Positions 35,803 through 44,153 of a stretch of DNA of 64,000 bases are shown here, in pieces. This DNA is from Glaciimonas soli (lineage in GTDB: Bacteria; Pseudomonadota; Gammaproteobacteria; Burkholderiales; Burkholderiaceae_D): positions 1 to 64,000 of the forward strand of contig NZ_WINI01000009.1 of assembly GCF_009497155.1 (NCBI RefSeq), written 5' to 3'. Each line of letters opens with the position of its first letter. Within the stretch, counting starts at the first letter, position 1. The notes under the pieces are model-generated. The model was not told where the DNA came from. It saw only the letters and a list, made by a program, of their open reading frames with translations, and searched no databases. The position numbers and the translations under genes were made by a program.

Positions 35803-36147
35803 TTAATGCTTTCGCATACCAACCAGTGAACACATCGTGCTTAATTCACGCGCAGAGACTATCGGTGTGCGTCCGTGGGTTTCTTTATGCAGTTGTATGC
35901 TCGCGTCTTCAATCCCAAAAGCCAGCCGAGAAGACATGCCGCCACGGGCGCAACTGCCAAGCCCATACAAATAATTGACACTGGTACCGGCCAGATCAGC
36001 TAAACGCTGACGATCACCTTGGCTGCATGTGCGCAGCAAGGTAATAAGGCATGTCACTACACGTGGCTCTGTAGCGACATAAGGGGTAGCGTAAGCATCG
36101 ATTTGCTTTTGTGATTGTGCCTGGAATGCACCTACTGAAACTTCCAT
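35803..36147 (-). CDS. Cro-like regulator
   Basis: The 114-residue product has a helix-turn-helix (GDRQRLADLAGTSVNYLYGL) followed by a helix with RLAFGIEDASIQLH, the pattern of Cro/YdaS-type regulators. It begins the leftward early operon and is divergent from the repressor-like gene across a 261-base operator-rich region. The usual Cro role in blocking repressor expression and favouring lysis is inferred from this arrangement. Confidence 0.75.
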   Translation of the reverse strand: MEVSVGAFQAQSQKQIDAYATPYVATEPRVVTCLITLLRTCSQGDRQRLADLAGTSVNYLYGLGSCARGGMSSRLAFGIEDASIQLHKETHGRTPIVSARELSTMCSLVGMRKH

Positions 36148-36408
36148 ATCAAACCCTTATGTAATTGAATAATAAAACCTGTTTAATCATTTCGCTAAAC
36201 AATGCTCAATACACTGAGCATTGTTTTTAATTTCATGGGGCAGCGTGCCATTTTCAGACGAATAAATGCTAAATAAATAATGAATTTCAGCAAAAAATAA
36301 GTCATTCATGATTTAATTTCACTTCACTATTGCAAAATTCATTTTAAAAACGCAAAATGAATTATGCTTTATCCATAACATACGAAATTCACACTCCGAG
36401 AGGACATT
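36148..36408. promoter_or_regulatory. lysis-lysogeny operator region
   Basis: This divergent intergenic region is very AT-rich. A perfect 12-bp inverted repeat (AAACAATGCTCA / TGAGCATTGTTT, 6-base loop) lies at 36197-36226 followed by T's; it could be an operator or a terminator. A second perfect 10-bp inverted repeat (AATTCATTTT / AAAATGAATT) lies at 36336-36363. Related half-sites (ATGAATTT, CATTCATG) lie between them. CGCTAAAC at 36193 matches sites at 28.6 kb. These are the best candidates for Cro and repressor operators. Confidence 0.6.
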
Positions 36409-36861
36409 TTGGAAGTCAAAATCAAGCACGCTGAACGACAGAAAGAAGTGGTCGAGATACGCCGTTATCATCTGCGGCATCTGATCAACCGACGCTATAA
36501 AGGCATTGTTGATGCCTCAAAAGCACTCGGCTATCCAACAGCGAGTTTTTTAGTGCAAATGCTTGGGCCGCATCCGTCCAAAAACATCACCTCCAAAACC
36601 GCACGCCTGTTTGAAGAAAAACTTGGCTTAGACGTGGGCACATTGGATGAACCTATTTCCGGCCATACAGCGCCGCCCGTTGATATCGCACAGACCTTAG
36701 AATTAATCCGTTTAGTCGGTCGTGTCTGTGAGGGTGAAGCGATTACATTAGCGCCAATGAAACTCACTGATGTGATTGCGCTTGCCCTTGCCGATACAAT
36801 GGAACACGGCGGCGTTCCCCGCGAGGACTACATTAAAACCCTGTTGCGATTAGCCAAATAA
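36409..36861 (+). CDS. CI-like phage repressor with TTG start
   Basis: The 150-residue product starts at a TTG preceded five bases earlier by GAGAGG (36398-36403); no ATG precedes the DNA-binding part. The N-terminal half (RRYHLRHLINRRYKGIVDAS) and then ALGYPTASFLVQML resemble the helix-turn-helix of Burkholderiales prophage repressors. The C-terminal part lacks a visible LexA-type Ser/Lys autocleavage site. It would not be self-cleaved by RecA unless that part is hidden. It is divergent from the Cro-like gene, the classic position of the lysogeny repressor. Confidence 0.7.
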   Translation: MEVKIKHAERQKEVVEIRRYHLRHLINRRYKGIVDASKALGYPTASFLVQMLGPHPSKNITSKTARLFEEKLGLDVGTLDEPISGHTAPPVDIAQTLELIRLVGRVCEGEAITLAPMKLTDVIALALADTMEHGGVPREDYIKTLLRLAK

Positions 36862-36981
36862 GCCTCTTCAATCACCATGCCGGTTATCTACGGCTTGGTT
36901 GCCTCTCTCTTCACTTTCTCCCCACCTTTGCCGCGCTTCATCTCAACTGCCGCATACCCTGCGTAGTGCGACCTACCTTTA

Positions 36982-37149
36982 TTAATTCAACACCAATGCT
37001 GTCTGCTCACTTGAGCACGGCAATACCAACGGTGGTTTTTGCATATCCTGTTCGCGCCGGATGCGCTCGAACGCCTCATGGAGGTTGGTATGCATAGCAG
37101 GGGTATAGCGAAAATTTGGATTCAAGATACTGATAGAAACAGTCTGCAT
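36982..37149 (-). CDS. 55-residue small phage protein, leftward
   Basis: MQTVSISILNPNFRYTPAMH ... ends CSSEQTALVLN. A good ribosome-binding site (GAAGGGAAG) stands before the ATG at 37149. It lies alone on the minus strand between two rightward genes. The composition looks protein-like, with a central charged helix (LHEAFERIRREQDMQ). No family is recognised, and it is easily missed because of its size. Confidence 0.5.
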   Translation of the reverse strand: MQTVSISILNPNFRYTPAMHTNLHEAFERIRREQDMQKPPLVLPCSSEQTALVLN

Positions 37150-37337
37150 GGCACTTCCCTTCTTTAATCATCAACACAATTGAACTAAACAAACATGGCA
37201 TTGCCACGAAGAATCGAACTTTATCATTTGCTTATCTTAAATTCAATTTATTAAATATATTTTGCATTTATATTGCGTTTTATATTTAATGCCCGCTACA
37301 CTGCACGCTCTTTTCCACTTGGAAATAACTGCAACAC

Positions 37338-38099
37338 ATGGGAGTGAGCGTGAGTCTGGAAGCAAAAATCGAAGAATTAAATCAAACCATTCATCGTTTA
37401 ATTGATGTGCTAACGACCAGTTTGGTGCCTGTATCAGCAGCGAAAATGACCACTGACGTCACCGCTACTGTGGGTGAAGTCGCCATCACTGAAAAGAAAA
37501 CCCGCACCAAAAAGACTGCGGCACCAGCCATTGCCACCGCTGCGCAGCCTGCGAAACCTACCCCACTAATTGATCAATTATTCTTAACGTCAGCAGCAGA
37601 GATAATTGATACATCAGTCATTCTTGGCGATGCACCCGGTACGCGTTACTTCAAAAGTGATGTGCATAACAGTGAATGGCGCGTAAGGCCCGGTGATCCT
37701 GATGCCGACATTGAGGGTAAAGAGGAAATGAGTGCAGCAGATTTTTTGCTACGACAAGAAGCAAAGATGCGGATTTTTGCACGACAGCAAACGCAGAAAC
37801 TCGAAGCACAGCCAACAGCATCGGCAGTCGCCCCTGTCACGTCAGAACCAACAGCGATACCAGCAACTGCCGTTACCGCGCTTATTGCAACAGTGCCAGT
37901 GGTCACTGTCTTGGATGGTCCGAACTACCTTGATGTTGTCGCCAAATTGCAAGAATTATTGAAAGACAAAGGCAAGGATTGTGTAAGTGCACTGCTAGCA
38001 ACGTTTGGCATCAAAAATGTGCAAACCCTGCAGGATGATCACAGTCAATACAAACCCATTATGCATGCCATTGATGCAGCATTACTTGGACTAGCGTAA
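37338..38099 (+). CDS. phage accessory protein with low-complexity linkers
   Basis: A protein of about 250 residues. A GTG at 37350 with GGGAG just before it may be the true start, giving SLEAKIEELNQTIHRLID, a coiled coil. Three parts follow: the N-terminal coiled coil, a Lys/Thr/Ala/Pro-rich linker with a small globular segment (SVILGDAPGTRYFKSDVHNS), and after another Ala/Pro/Thr linker a helical end (LDVVAKLQELLKDKGKD). Such tripartite proteins accompany recombination or integration genes in some Burkholderiales prophages, but I cannot name the family. It lies between repressor and integrase genes. Confidence 0.62.
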   Translation: MGVSVSLEAKIEELNQTIHRLIDVLTTSLVPVSAAKMTTDVTATVGEVAITEKKTRTKKTAAPAIATAAQPAKPTPLIDQLFLTSAAEIIDTSVILGDAPGTRYFKSDVHNSEWRVRPGDPDADIEGKEEMSAADFLLRQEAKMRIFARQQTQKLEAQPTASAVAPVTSEPTAIPATAVTALIATVPVVTVLDGPNYLDVVAKLQELLKDKGKDCVSALLATFGIKNVQTLQDDHSQYKPIMHAIDAALLGLA

Positions 38100-38304
38100 G
38101 CATAGTAGTTTGTCCACAAACACAATATGGCTGGTATTTAGGGTGTATCCCCGGACCAGCCGTCCACGCCGACAACATAAAAATTACAAATGAAAGCAAA
38201 ATTGCCGCGCGCAAATTTCTTGACGTCACAGCCCGTTATCTGCACGCTGGGTGGTGTGATGTCATGTACTGAAATAATTATGGCAATTTAAAACGAGGTA
38301 AAAA

Positions 38305-38517
38305 ATGAGTATGTTTTTAGAAAGTGGTGAGCTTTCCGCTCTCACTGGTCGAAAAATGAAAAGCCAACAAATTGGCGCATTACGACAAATGGGGATACCG
38401 TTTTTTGTGAGTGCAACAGGCCATGCAGTCGTGACCCGCATCGCTATTGAAGGTGGAAAAACCGCCGAGAAACCAAAACGTGAATGGACTCCAGATGTCA
38501 TGAAAGGACTACATTAA
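38305..38517 (+). CDS. DUF4224-family protein preceding integrase
   Basis: The 70-residue product matches DUF4224: ELSALTGRKMKSQQIGALRQ then MGIPFFVSATGHAVVTR. This family is commonly encoded directly before tyrosine integrases in betaproteobacterial prophages and may be an excisionase-like or integration accessory factor. That function is inferred from co-occurrence. A GAGGT ribosome-binding site lies before the ATG. Its stop is one base from the integrase start. Confidence 0.82.
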   Translation: MSMFLESGELSALTGRKMKSQQIGALRQMGIPFFVSATGHAVVTRIAIEGGKTAEKPKREWTPDVMKGLH

Positions 38518-38518
38518 T

Positions 38519-39637
38519 ATGGGGCGTATTCCGACAAAGAATCTCAATCTGCCACGTGGTATGCGGTCGCGCAAACAACGTAGTGGAAAAATTTACTATT
38601 ATCTGGATACTGGCAACACGCCAAGAAAAGAAATACCGCTCGGTCCAGACTACACCCTCGCAGTGCGTAAGTGGTCGGAGTTAACGGCTAATAAAACACC
38701 TGTGTCTGGCATGATTACTTTCCGCTTTGTCGCCGAACGTTATATCAAAGAAGTCCTGAAAGATAAAGCACCAAGAACACAAAGCGACAATTTAATCGAA
38801 CTTAATTTTCTTTATAATTTCTTTGACCAACCACCTGCATTAATCGACAAAATACAGCCAGTTCACATACGCCAATATATGGATTGGCGCTTAAAAAAAT
38901 CTCGTGAATTGATCATTGCCAAAAATACAGACCGTGTTTCACGAGGCCTTAAACCATTTGAGATTACAGGAAAAGAAGGGCAAGTCCGTGCCAATCGTGA
39001 AAAAGCTTTGTTCTCGCATATTTTTAATATGGCACGTAACTGGGGACTAACAAGCGCTTCAAACCCATGCTCTGGAATTAAAGGGTACAAAGAAACTGGA
39101 CGCGATGTCTATGTTGAAGACGATGTGTTTAAAATGGTCTATGACGTTGCCGACCAACCTACTCGCGATGCAATGGATCTAGCCTATCTGACCGGCCAGC
39201 GCCCTGCCGACACAGTCAAGTACGACGAAGCGGATATTAAAGATGGGGCATTATGGCTGAAACAAAACAAAGTAAAGAAAAAATTGCGTATTGAAATTAT
39301 TGGCGAATTAAAGATTGTCATTGATCGCATTCTTGCCAGAAAACGCGAAACCAGCATTAATCAGAAAATCATTTACACGCAATTGATTGTCAATGAAAAA
39401 GGCAAACCCTTAACACAAGACGCTCTTCGTCAACGCTTTACCAAAGCACGTGGGATTACAAAAATAGATATCGCAGAATTTCAGTTTCGTGATTTACGGG
39501 CAAAAGCCGGTACAGATAAAGCTGAATCGGCTGGCGATATTCGTGCTGCACAAAAACAACTTGGACATTCGTCGGTAACGATGACCGAGCAATATACCCG
39601 TAATCGCAGAGGCGATAAAGTTGGCCCTACTAAATAA
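38519..39637 (+). CDS. int: prophage tyrosine integrase
   Basis: The 372-residue product is a phage integrase. It has an N-terminal arm-binding part, a core-binding helical domain, then a catalytic domain with Arg in AYLTGQRPADT (about residue 227), RDLRAKAGTD (second Arg, with Phe-Arg instead of the usual His-x-x-Arg), QLGHSSVTMTEQY with His350, and nucleophile Tyr359. It integrates and excises the prophage with the DUF4224 partner. It ends 34 bases before a stem-loop. Its att site is not identified in the window. Confidence 0.92.
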   Translation: MGRIPTKNLNLPRGMRSRKQRSGKIYYYLDTGNTPRKEIPLGPDYTLAVRKWSELTANKTPVSGMITFRFVAERYIKEVLKDKAPRTQSDNLIELNFLYNFFDQPPALIDKIQPVHIRQYMDWRLKKSRELIIAKNTDRVSRGLKPFEITGKEGQVRANREKALFSHIFNMARNWGLTSASNPCSGIKGYKETGRDVYVEDDVFKMVYDVADQPTRDAMDLAYLTGQRPADTVKYDEADIKDGALWLKQNKVKKKLRIEIIGELKIVIDRILARKRETSINQKIIYTQLIVNEKGKPLTQDALRQRFTKARGITKIDIAEFQFRDLRAKAGTDKAESAGDIRAAQKQLGHSSVTMTEQYTRNRRGDKVGPTK

Positions 39638-39671
39638 AATGCAAGAATACAGATTTAAACTGTACTAGCTC

Positions 39672-39705
39672 AGGCTTGACCTGACACTACTGTCGGGTCA
39701 AGTCT
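39672..39705. terminator. stem-loop after integrase
   Basis: AGGCTTGACCTGACA and TGTCGGGTCAAGTCT form a 15-bp stem with two G-U pairs and a CTAC loop. No long T run follows, so it may be an imperfect terminator or a recombination-related hairpin. It separates the convergent integrase and the large restriction-like gene. Confidence 0.6.
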
Positions 39706-39752
39706 AGTTCGGTTCAACTGTAGTAATTGCAACCTATTCTGAGCTGAGAGTT

Positions 39753-42700
39753 TCACCGCTTAAGCTTCTCTTGCTCCGCGCGCACATCTTCAGAACTTGC
39801 TTGTGAATCCCAATCATCAGCAATGCTTTGCAGCATCGCATAGGTGCGACGGAAAGAATTCATGCCATCAGCCCAATTTCTGTACTTTGCAGCTAATTCA
39901 CGTTCTTGCGCACCACCTTCACCAATTGCCCTGCTGTGAACTCCACGCATGTTGAATCGTTCAATTACAATACCACGCTCTATCTCGTCGTTATTAAGCA
40001 CCTCAAGCAGGGAACGCATCGAAGTATGTGGCCACAGTTTGTCCATATGGTCGAACGGGCAGTGTGCAAGTAAGGTCCCAATATATTGATCTGTGATATC
40101 AACTCGCATCGTCTCCTTGGCATGATTGCGAACTTTATGAATCCAATCATTCAGAGTCGTCATATCTACGCCCTCTGCGGATGCGCCTGGGATGGTGTGG
40201 AAGGTCGAAAGTAGATCATACGAAAGTCGAGCTCGAGCTTTTTCTATTTCTGTCGGTTCTTCTTGTTCTTCATCATCTCCTCGAAAAATGCTAGAGAAAA
40301 TTTCGAAATAGAAAGATGCATCCTTTGCCATTAAGTCATGTAATAACAATTCCTTTCCACTGCGTCCCAGCAGCGGCAAGTACACATACTCTCGTCGAGC
40401 GATCTCCTCTATAGTTACATCGGTCTTTTGTTGAAGTACCTCAAAAGCGCACTGTATTTGATATGAAAGCATCGTTCCATCACGTTGTGGATTAGCGTTC
40501 AATTCTCCGACACCTTCATCAAGTAACATTAGTATCAGTGGTCCTGAAAATTCAGATATTCGATTGAAGGCGGCACCGAAAACATCGAGTGCTCTTCCCG
40601 AAGTCCGAAATTTATTAACTGCAAAGAGAAGATCATCCATATTCGATTTCTGCGGAAGCGTCTCCATTTTTTTCCAATATGCAACATCAACTTCTTTCCC
40701 CAAAGAGGATACGATTTGCCATGTAACTGGCGTACAAGGCCAATTCAAAAGTAACTTTGCCACTACTTCCGGGGCAATGGGATTAGTACGAAGATAATCA
40801 ACCAGATAATCATTCCATTTAACATCGTACTTTTGTGAAGCGATGCCTGACAAAGTTCTAGCGAAATCAATGTATTTATCTCGACCGTCTACAAGCTTCT
40901 TAAAAAGTTCAAAACATTCATCAACACTTAGGCTACTCTCAGCGAGAGTAGCCGCGATCAAATGAGGAAGTTTTACGCGTTCGATTAATTTTATGATGCC
41001 TGGCACACCGAGTGCGATTTTGATCTCTTCTACAGCTTCAATTCTGGCTATCTCTATTTTGTTTATTGGATTTTCACCCAAAACAAGAGCTTGCGGCATC
41101 CAGTCGTCAAAAAGCCATCTCATTTTGGCAAGCATATCTTGAGGCGCATGCCGTTCAAGAACAGCGAGGAACGTCTGTAATTCGTCGTCAGGTACCGCCC
41201 ACTCTACTTGCGGATAGGCTTGATAGCAACGTACCTTATCCTGTAGAGAAAACCAAACAGGATGCCCCTCTTCTGACGGATGTGCTACGAGATAACTATC
41301 TATCAAGTCCAGAGTCTTGGAACGCTCAGGAGGGGGGAAAAATGTCATTCGTTCTATCAAAGCCAATATTCGATTTTCGTCATTTCGAGCTTCGAGCAAA
41401 GCGCGTTCAATAATCCAACTATTGCTTTTCCAAACTACACCGTACGTCAATTTCTCTGGATTCCTCGGCATTGAATCGCGAAACCGTGGTTTGCGCGTTC
41501 GATCGTTAGTGTCATAAGAGGACGGCAAAAGTTTCAACAGCAGATTCCAGCCAATTTGAGGGCGGCTCTTAATTATGCTGTCTATGCACGGAGTACGTTG
41601 ATCCAACGTTGCATACGTATTCGGAGACCAAGACAAAAAAATTGACCGCAGTGTGTTTATCGGTCGATTCATAAGCTTCCCACCTGGATCAATACTAGCC
41701 AGCTTCGCCAGCACAAGACTCACGCGAGGTAATAATTTTGCATCCCAAGCAAGGGTTTCAAGCGCAAAAAGTATTTCAACATGTAGACTCGCAGGTGCAA
41801 AAAAATCTTCTGACTCTGAAAATATATTTGAAATTTCCGCGACGTCGCCCTCAAGCATGGACTCAAGGGCTAACAAGAAAGGGCTAGGAGCAGCCTCTGC
41901 AATGATTGATAGTTGATGGCGTAGTGCTCTTATCGTTTGATGACTTTTCCCCCACTCAGGAAGTTCGCTGATTATTTCATTAACGAACTCTTGGGGTGTT
42001 TTGTTCGTTATTACCATACCCCCATCTTGTGCAATCGTTGCAAATTGGAGCATCGTCTGTGCTAAACCGTCGCGTAGCCAGGAGCTGAAATCTTGTGGAG
42101 CCTCATAACTAAATTGAAATTTTTCGTCTGCCGTGGGTTGCTGAATTGGACGCCCAAATACTGAGATCGCTGCCTCTTTGAAGCGTTTTAACTCAGGCTC
42201 ACCTATAAGATGAAAAAAGTAAGGGAGTGCGTCAGTTGGTGAGCGGATTTGCCATACATCATTAACTCGATCAATCGGTGGATCAGACAAGTTGAAAGTA
42301 GGTCGAAGTCCTTTTTCAAATTGGTCATAGCTTGGCATGTCCGACAGTGCCTTAAGCATATCTTTATCAAGTAACGACTTCGTACTCCACCCCCCTGCGA
42401 AAATTGCCGGTAATAAATTCTCACAATATGCTAACCATTCTGGATCTTTGATAGGTCCGCTTGTCATCTGGCGTTGCAAAATTGTTATAGACCGACCACA
42501 ATTACGAGCTCGCTGATACGCATCGTCATCAGCGAACCCCATTGTCTGCAAAGCTTTGCCTAGGGATGATGCACTTGGACGAACAAGTGACTCTTGGTTC
42601 TTTGCTTGAACCCCGACTGCAGCAGACAACGTTGGAGCATTCCTACCTAGCATTCCAGCATGAATATCAGCTTGACCTCGGGTAATGAAGGTTAATCCTT

Positions 42701-43493
42701 CCTTTTTCTCAAGAAAACGAACCGCATCGGTACTTTCTACTATTAGTGTTCGTGCTTCAAGCATATACCTCGTTTCGATAGCAGCAGTTCGAATGGCAGC
42801 GACAGCAAAAGCAATTACATCGTCAGAAGATTCCGCACCGTACATAAATGCTTGGGGTGTTCCTGCAAGTTTTTGCAAGATAGCTGTTGCTTGATCTTCA
42901 CGATCACAAAGTAATACTGCCTCTGTTAGTGTTGGCTTGAACCGCGTGCTATATGTATCCCAAAACTCATCAATGCTTTGCACCCCACTGGGTGGAGCCA
43001 GGCGCAGTGCGCCTCGCGCATATCGCGCGGCAACCGCAGGATGCAACTCTAACCAACTTTCAAGTTGCGTTCCATCAATAAACATTACGTCATGCCACGC
43101 ATTCTCATCTTTTTTTTCTTTAAGCCATATCGCGCAATTTTTATTCCCGTTATCCCATGTATGTAGACTTACCAAAACTAAAGTGTTCTCTTTACGAATA
43201 TTCTCCGGAGTATTCGTCGTCCGCTTGACATAATCTTTTTCCACTTTCTCTGAACCGGGCGAGACCCCGAATTCCCATTTTGAAGAGCCCTTTGGAATGT
43301 AAGGAAGTTGAGTCGCGCATTCTAAATCACCATCAAACCCCCGTACTTGGGCCTTGTCTCCACCTGGAAATCGAAAATGATCTGCATCAGGTACGCCAGC
43401 TCTTATTAGGTCTGCGACCATATCAATGAATGAAGCACGAGCATTAATTTGCTTTGACCACTCCGCTAGTTGAGTTGCATTTATCCATTTCAT
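39753..43493 (-). CDS. giant restriction-endonuclease-domain protein, candidate defence gene
   Basis: From the ATG at 43493 the product is 1246 residues. The open frame extends to a TTG at 43547, but MKWINATQLAEWSKQ resembles the N-termini of related proteins. Residues about 20-95 carry a PD-(D/E)xK-like core: RGFDGDLE (Asp54/Asp56), KGSSKWEFGVS (Glu74) and a KDYVKRT segment with lysines near 85-90. The next 200 residues look Rossmann-like but have no intact P-loop. The remaining ~900 residues are helical repeats without recognisable motifs, perhaps HEAT/TPR-like sensor repeats. STAND-type defence proteins share this plan, but the missing NTPase motif sets this one apart. It lies beside the tRNA fragment in a defence-island position. 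Confidence 0.75.
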   Translation of the reverse strand: MKWINATQLAEWSKQINARASFIDMVADLIRAGVPDADHFRFPGGDKAQVRGFDGDLECATQLPYIPKGSSKWEFGVSPGSEKVEKDYVKRTTNTPENIRKENTLVLVSLHTWDNGNKNCAIWLKEKKDENAWHDVMFIDGTQLESWLELHPAVAARYARGALRLAPPSGVQSIDEFWDTYSTRFKPTLTEAVLLCDREDQATAILQKLAGTPQAFMYGAESSDDVIAFAVAAIRTAAIETRYMLEARTLIVESTDAVRFLEKKEGLTFITRGQADIHAGMLGRNAPTLSAAVGVQAKNQESLVRPSASSLGKALQTMGFADDDAYQRARNCGRSITILQRQMTSGPIKDPEWLAYCENLLPAIFAGGWSTKSLLDKDMLKALSDMPSYDQFEKGLRPTFNLSDPPIDRVNDVWQIRSPTDALPYFFHLIGEPELKRFKEAAISVFGRPIQQPTADEKFQFSYEAPQDFSSWLRDGLAQTMLQFATIAQDGGMVITNKTPQEFVNEIISELPEWGKSHQTIRALRHQLSIIAEAAPSPFLLALESMLEGDVAEISNIFSESEDFFAPASLHVEILFALETLAWDAKLLPRVSLVLAKLASIDPGGKLMNRPINTLRSIFLSWSPNTYATLDQRTPCIDSIIKSRPQIGWNLLLKLLPSSYDTNDRTRKPRFRDSMPRNPEKLTYGVVWKSNSWIIERALLEARNDENRILALIERMTFFPPPERSKTLDLIDSYLVAHPSEEGHPVWFSLQDKVRCYQAYPQVEWAVPDDELQTFLAVLERHAPQDMLAKMRWLFDDWMPQALVLGENPINKIEIARIEAVEEIKIALGVPGIIKLIERVKLPHLIAATLAESSLSVDECFELFKKLVDGRDKYIDFARTLSGIASQKYDVKWNDYLVDYLRTNPIAPEVVAKLLLNWPCTPVTWQIVSSLGKEVDVAYWKKMETLPQKSNMDDLLFAVNKFRTSGRALDVFGAAFNRISEFSGPLILMLLDEGVGELNANPQRDGTMLSYQIQCAFEVLQQKTDVTIEEIARREYVYLPLLGRSGKELLLHDLMAKDASFYFEIFSSIFRGDDEEQEEPTEIEKARARLSYDLLSTFHTIPGASAEGVDMTTLNDWIHKVRNHAKETMRVDITDQYIGTLLAHCPFDHMDKLWPHTSMRSLLEVLNNDEIERGIVIERFNMRGVHSRAIGEGGAQERELAAKYRNWADGMNSFRRTYAMLQSIADDWDSQASSEDVRAEQEKLKR

Positions 43494-43691
43494 AATAGGG
43501 TACGATGCCTTTCCAATTGTTGATTTTATTGTGAATTTTGCTGCCAAATGAATACATATTGAACATTACGACCATGAAAGGGGGGAGCTGGCACAGAAAG
43601 GAATAAACAAATATTATCGTATTCTCATGCCTTTGGAGCCAATCATATGTACCACGGCTAAAACCAATGACAGCAATCTCTACATTGCAGC

Positions 43692-43792
43692 GGCTTTAAT
43701 GGAATGGACGCCCTCTTTCAAAACGGCATCAAAGTGCCAAAATAGCGGGGATATCCCGCTTAACTGAAAAGAGCGTCCATTCCATTAAAGCC
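43692..43792. mobile_element. 101-bp MITE-like element with target duplication
   Basis: Perfect 20-bp terminal inverted repeats (GGCTTTAATGGAATGGACGC at the left, its complement at 43773-43792) bound the element. A 9-bp direct repeat, CATTGCAGC, lies immediately outside both ends (43683-43691 and 43793-43801), as expected from target-site duplication. Inside are two small hairpins (GGCA/TGCC and GCGGG/CCCGC) and no gene. Size, inverted ends and duplication define a non-autonomous transposable element. The parent insertion sequence is unknown. A 9-bp duplication and GGCTTT ends recall the IS5/IS903 group, a tentative link. Confidence 0.8.
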
Positions 43793-43877
43793 CATTGCAG
43801 CCCTCAAAAAAATCCTCTTATCCAATTGCATACTTAATAAGTTTAAGTCAGTTATATGTACTGCGGAGTTATGAAAA

Positions 43878-43954
43878 TTTGCTCCGCAAAAATTCCCGGA
43901 GCCGCGCTAACACTAACTTTCAAGAGGGCTAATTTTTGTCATTTGCGGAGCAAA
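43878..43954. repeat. separated inverted repeat near attachment site
   Basis: TTTGCTCCGCAAA (43878-43890) is repeated inverted as TTTGCGGAGCAAA (43942-43954). Each copy is itself partly palindromic. They lie 40-115 bases before the tRNA fragment, where integrase or excisionase arm sites of the adjacent element would be expected. This function is an inference. Confidence 0.55.
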
Positions 43955-43993
43955 AATCGCCGCAAACCCGCATGAATATTCAATTTATGTCAG

Positions 43994-44045
43994 GACTCAT
44001 AATCCGTTGGTGCGCAGTTCGACTCTGCGGGGGGCCACCAGGAAT
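43994..44045 (+). repeat. attachment-site copy 1: 3' part of tRNA-CAU gene
   Basis: The 52 bases contain the anticodon loop CTCATAA, the anticodon-stem 3' strand, variable loop, a complete T arm (CGCAG-TTCGACT-CTGCG), acceptor 3' strand GGGGGCC and ACCA. The matching 5' half (acceptor GGCCCCC, D arm) is absent upstream, so this is a displaced fragment, not a working tRNA. It is identical to 60678-60729. The CAU anticodon and loop fit tRNA-Met. It marks the left boundary of the 16.7-kb island and the right boundary of whatever precedes it. Confidence 0.9.
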
Positions 44046-44058
44046 AAGCAGTATTGAA

Positions 44059-44088
44059 GCGGGTTACAGCGATGTAATCCGCTTTTTT
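44059..44088 (+). terminator. terminator following tRNA fragment
   Basis: GCGGGTTAC and GTAATCCGC pair over 9 bp around AGCGAT, followed by six T's. It sits where a tRNA gene terminator would be, just after attachment copy 1. Confidence 0.8.
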
Positions 44089-44153
44089 ATTGCTGATTCT
44101 CCAGAGTTTGTCCCGTTTTTGTCCCATTGGGTCTCCAACTAGGAGGCTTAAAC

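Larger units (their letters stand above)
1..39750. mobile_element. lambda-like siphophage prophage, left end outside window
   Basis: The stretch contains a nearly complete set of temperate-phage genes in conserved order. They comprise packaging, head, tail, endolysin, an accessory early operon, replication, Cro/repressor-like regulators and a tyrosine integrase at the right end. Late genes run leftward from 28.3 to 1.75 kb. The order Nu1-A-W-B-C-D-E-FII-Z-U-V-H follows the lambda head/tail plan, with long-tail features (a 1252-residue tape measure). No attachment repeat was found for the left end, which is probably beyond position 1. The right limit is set only by the end of the integrase and its hairpin at about 39.7 kb. 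It could equally extend to the tRNA fragment at 44.0 kb. Confidence 0.85.
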
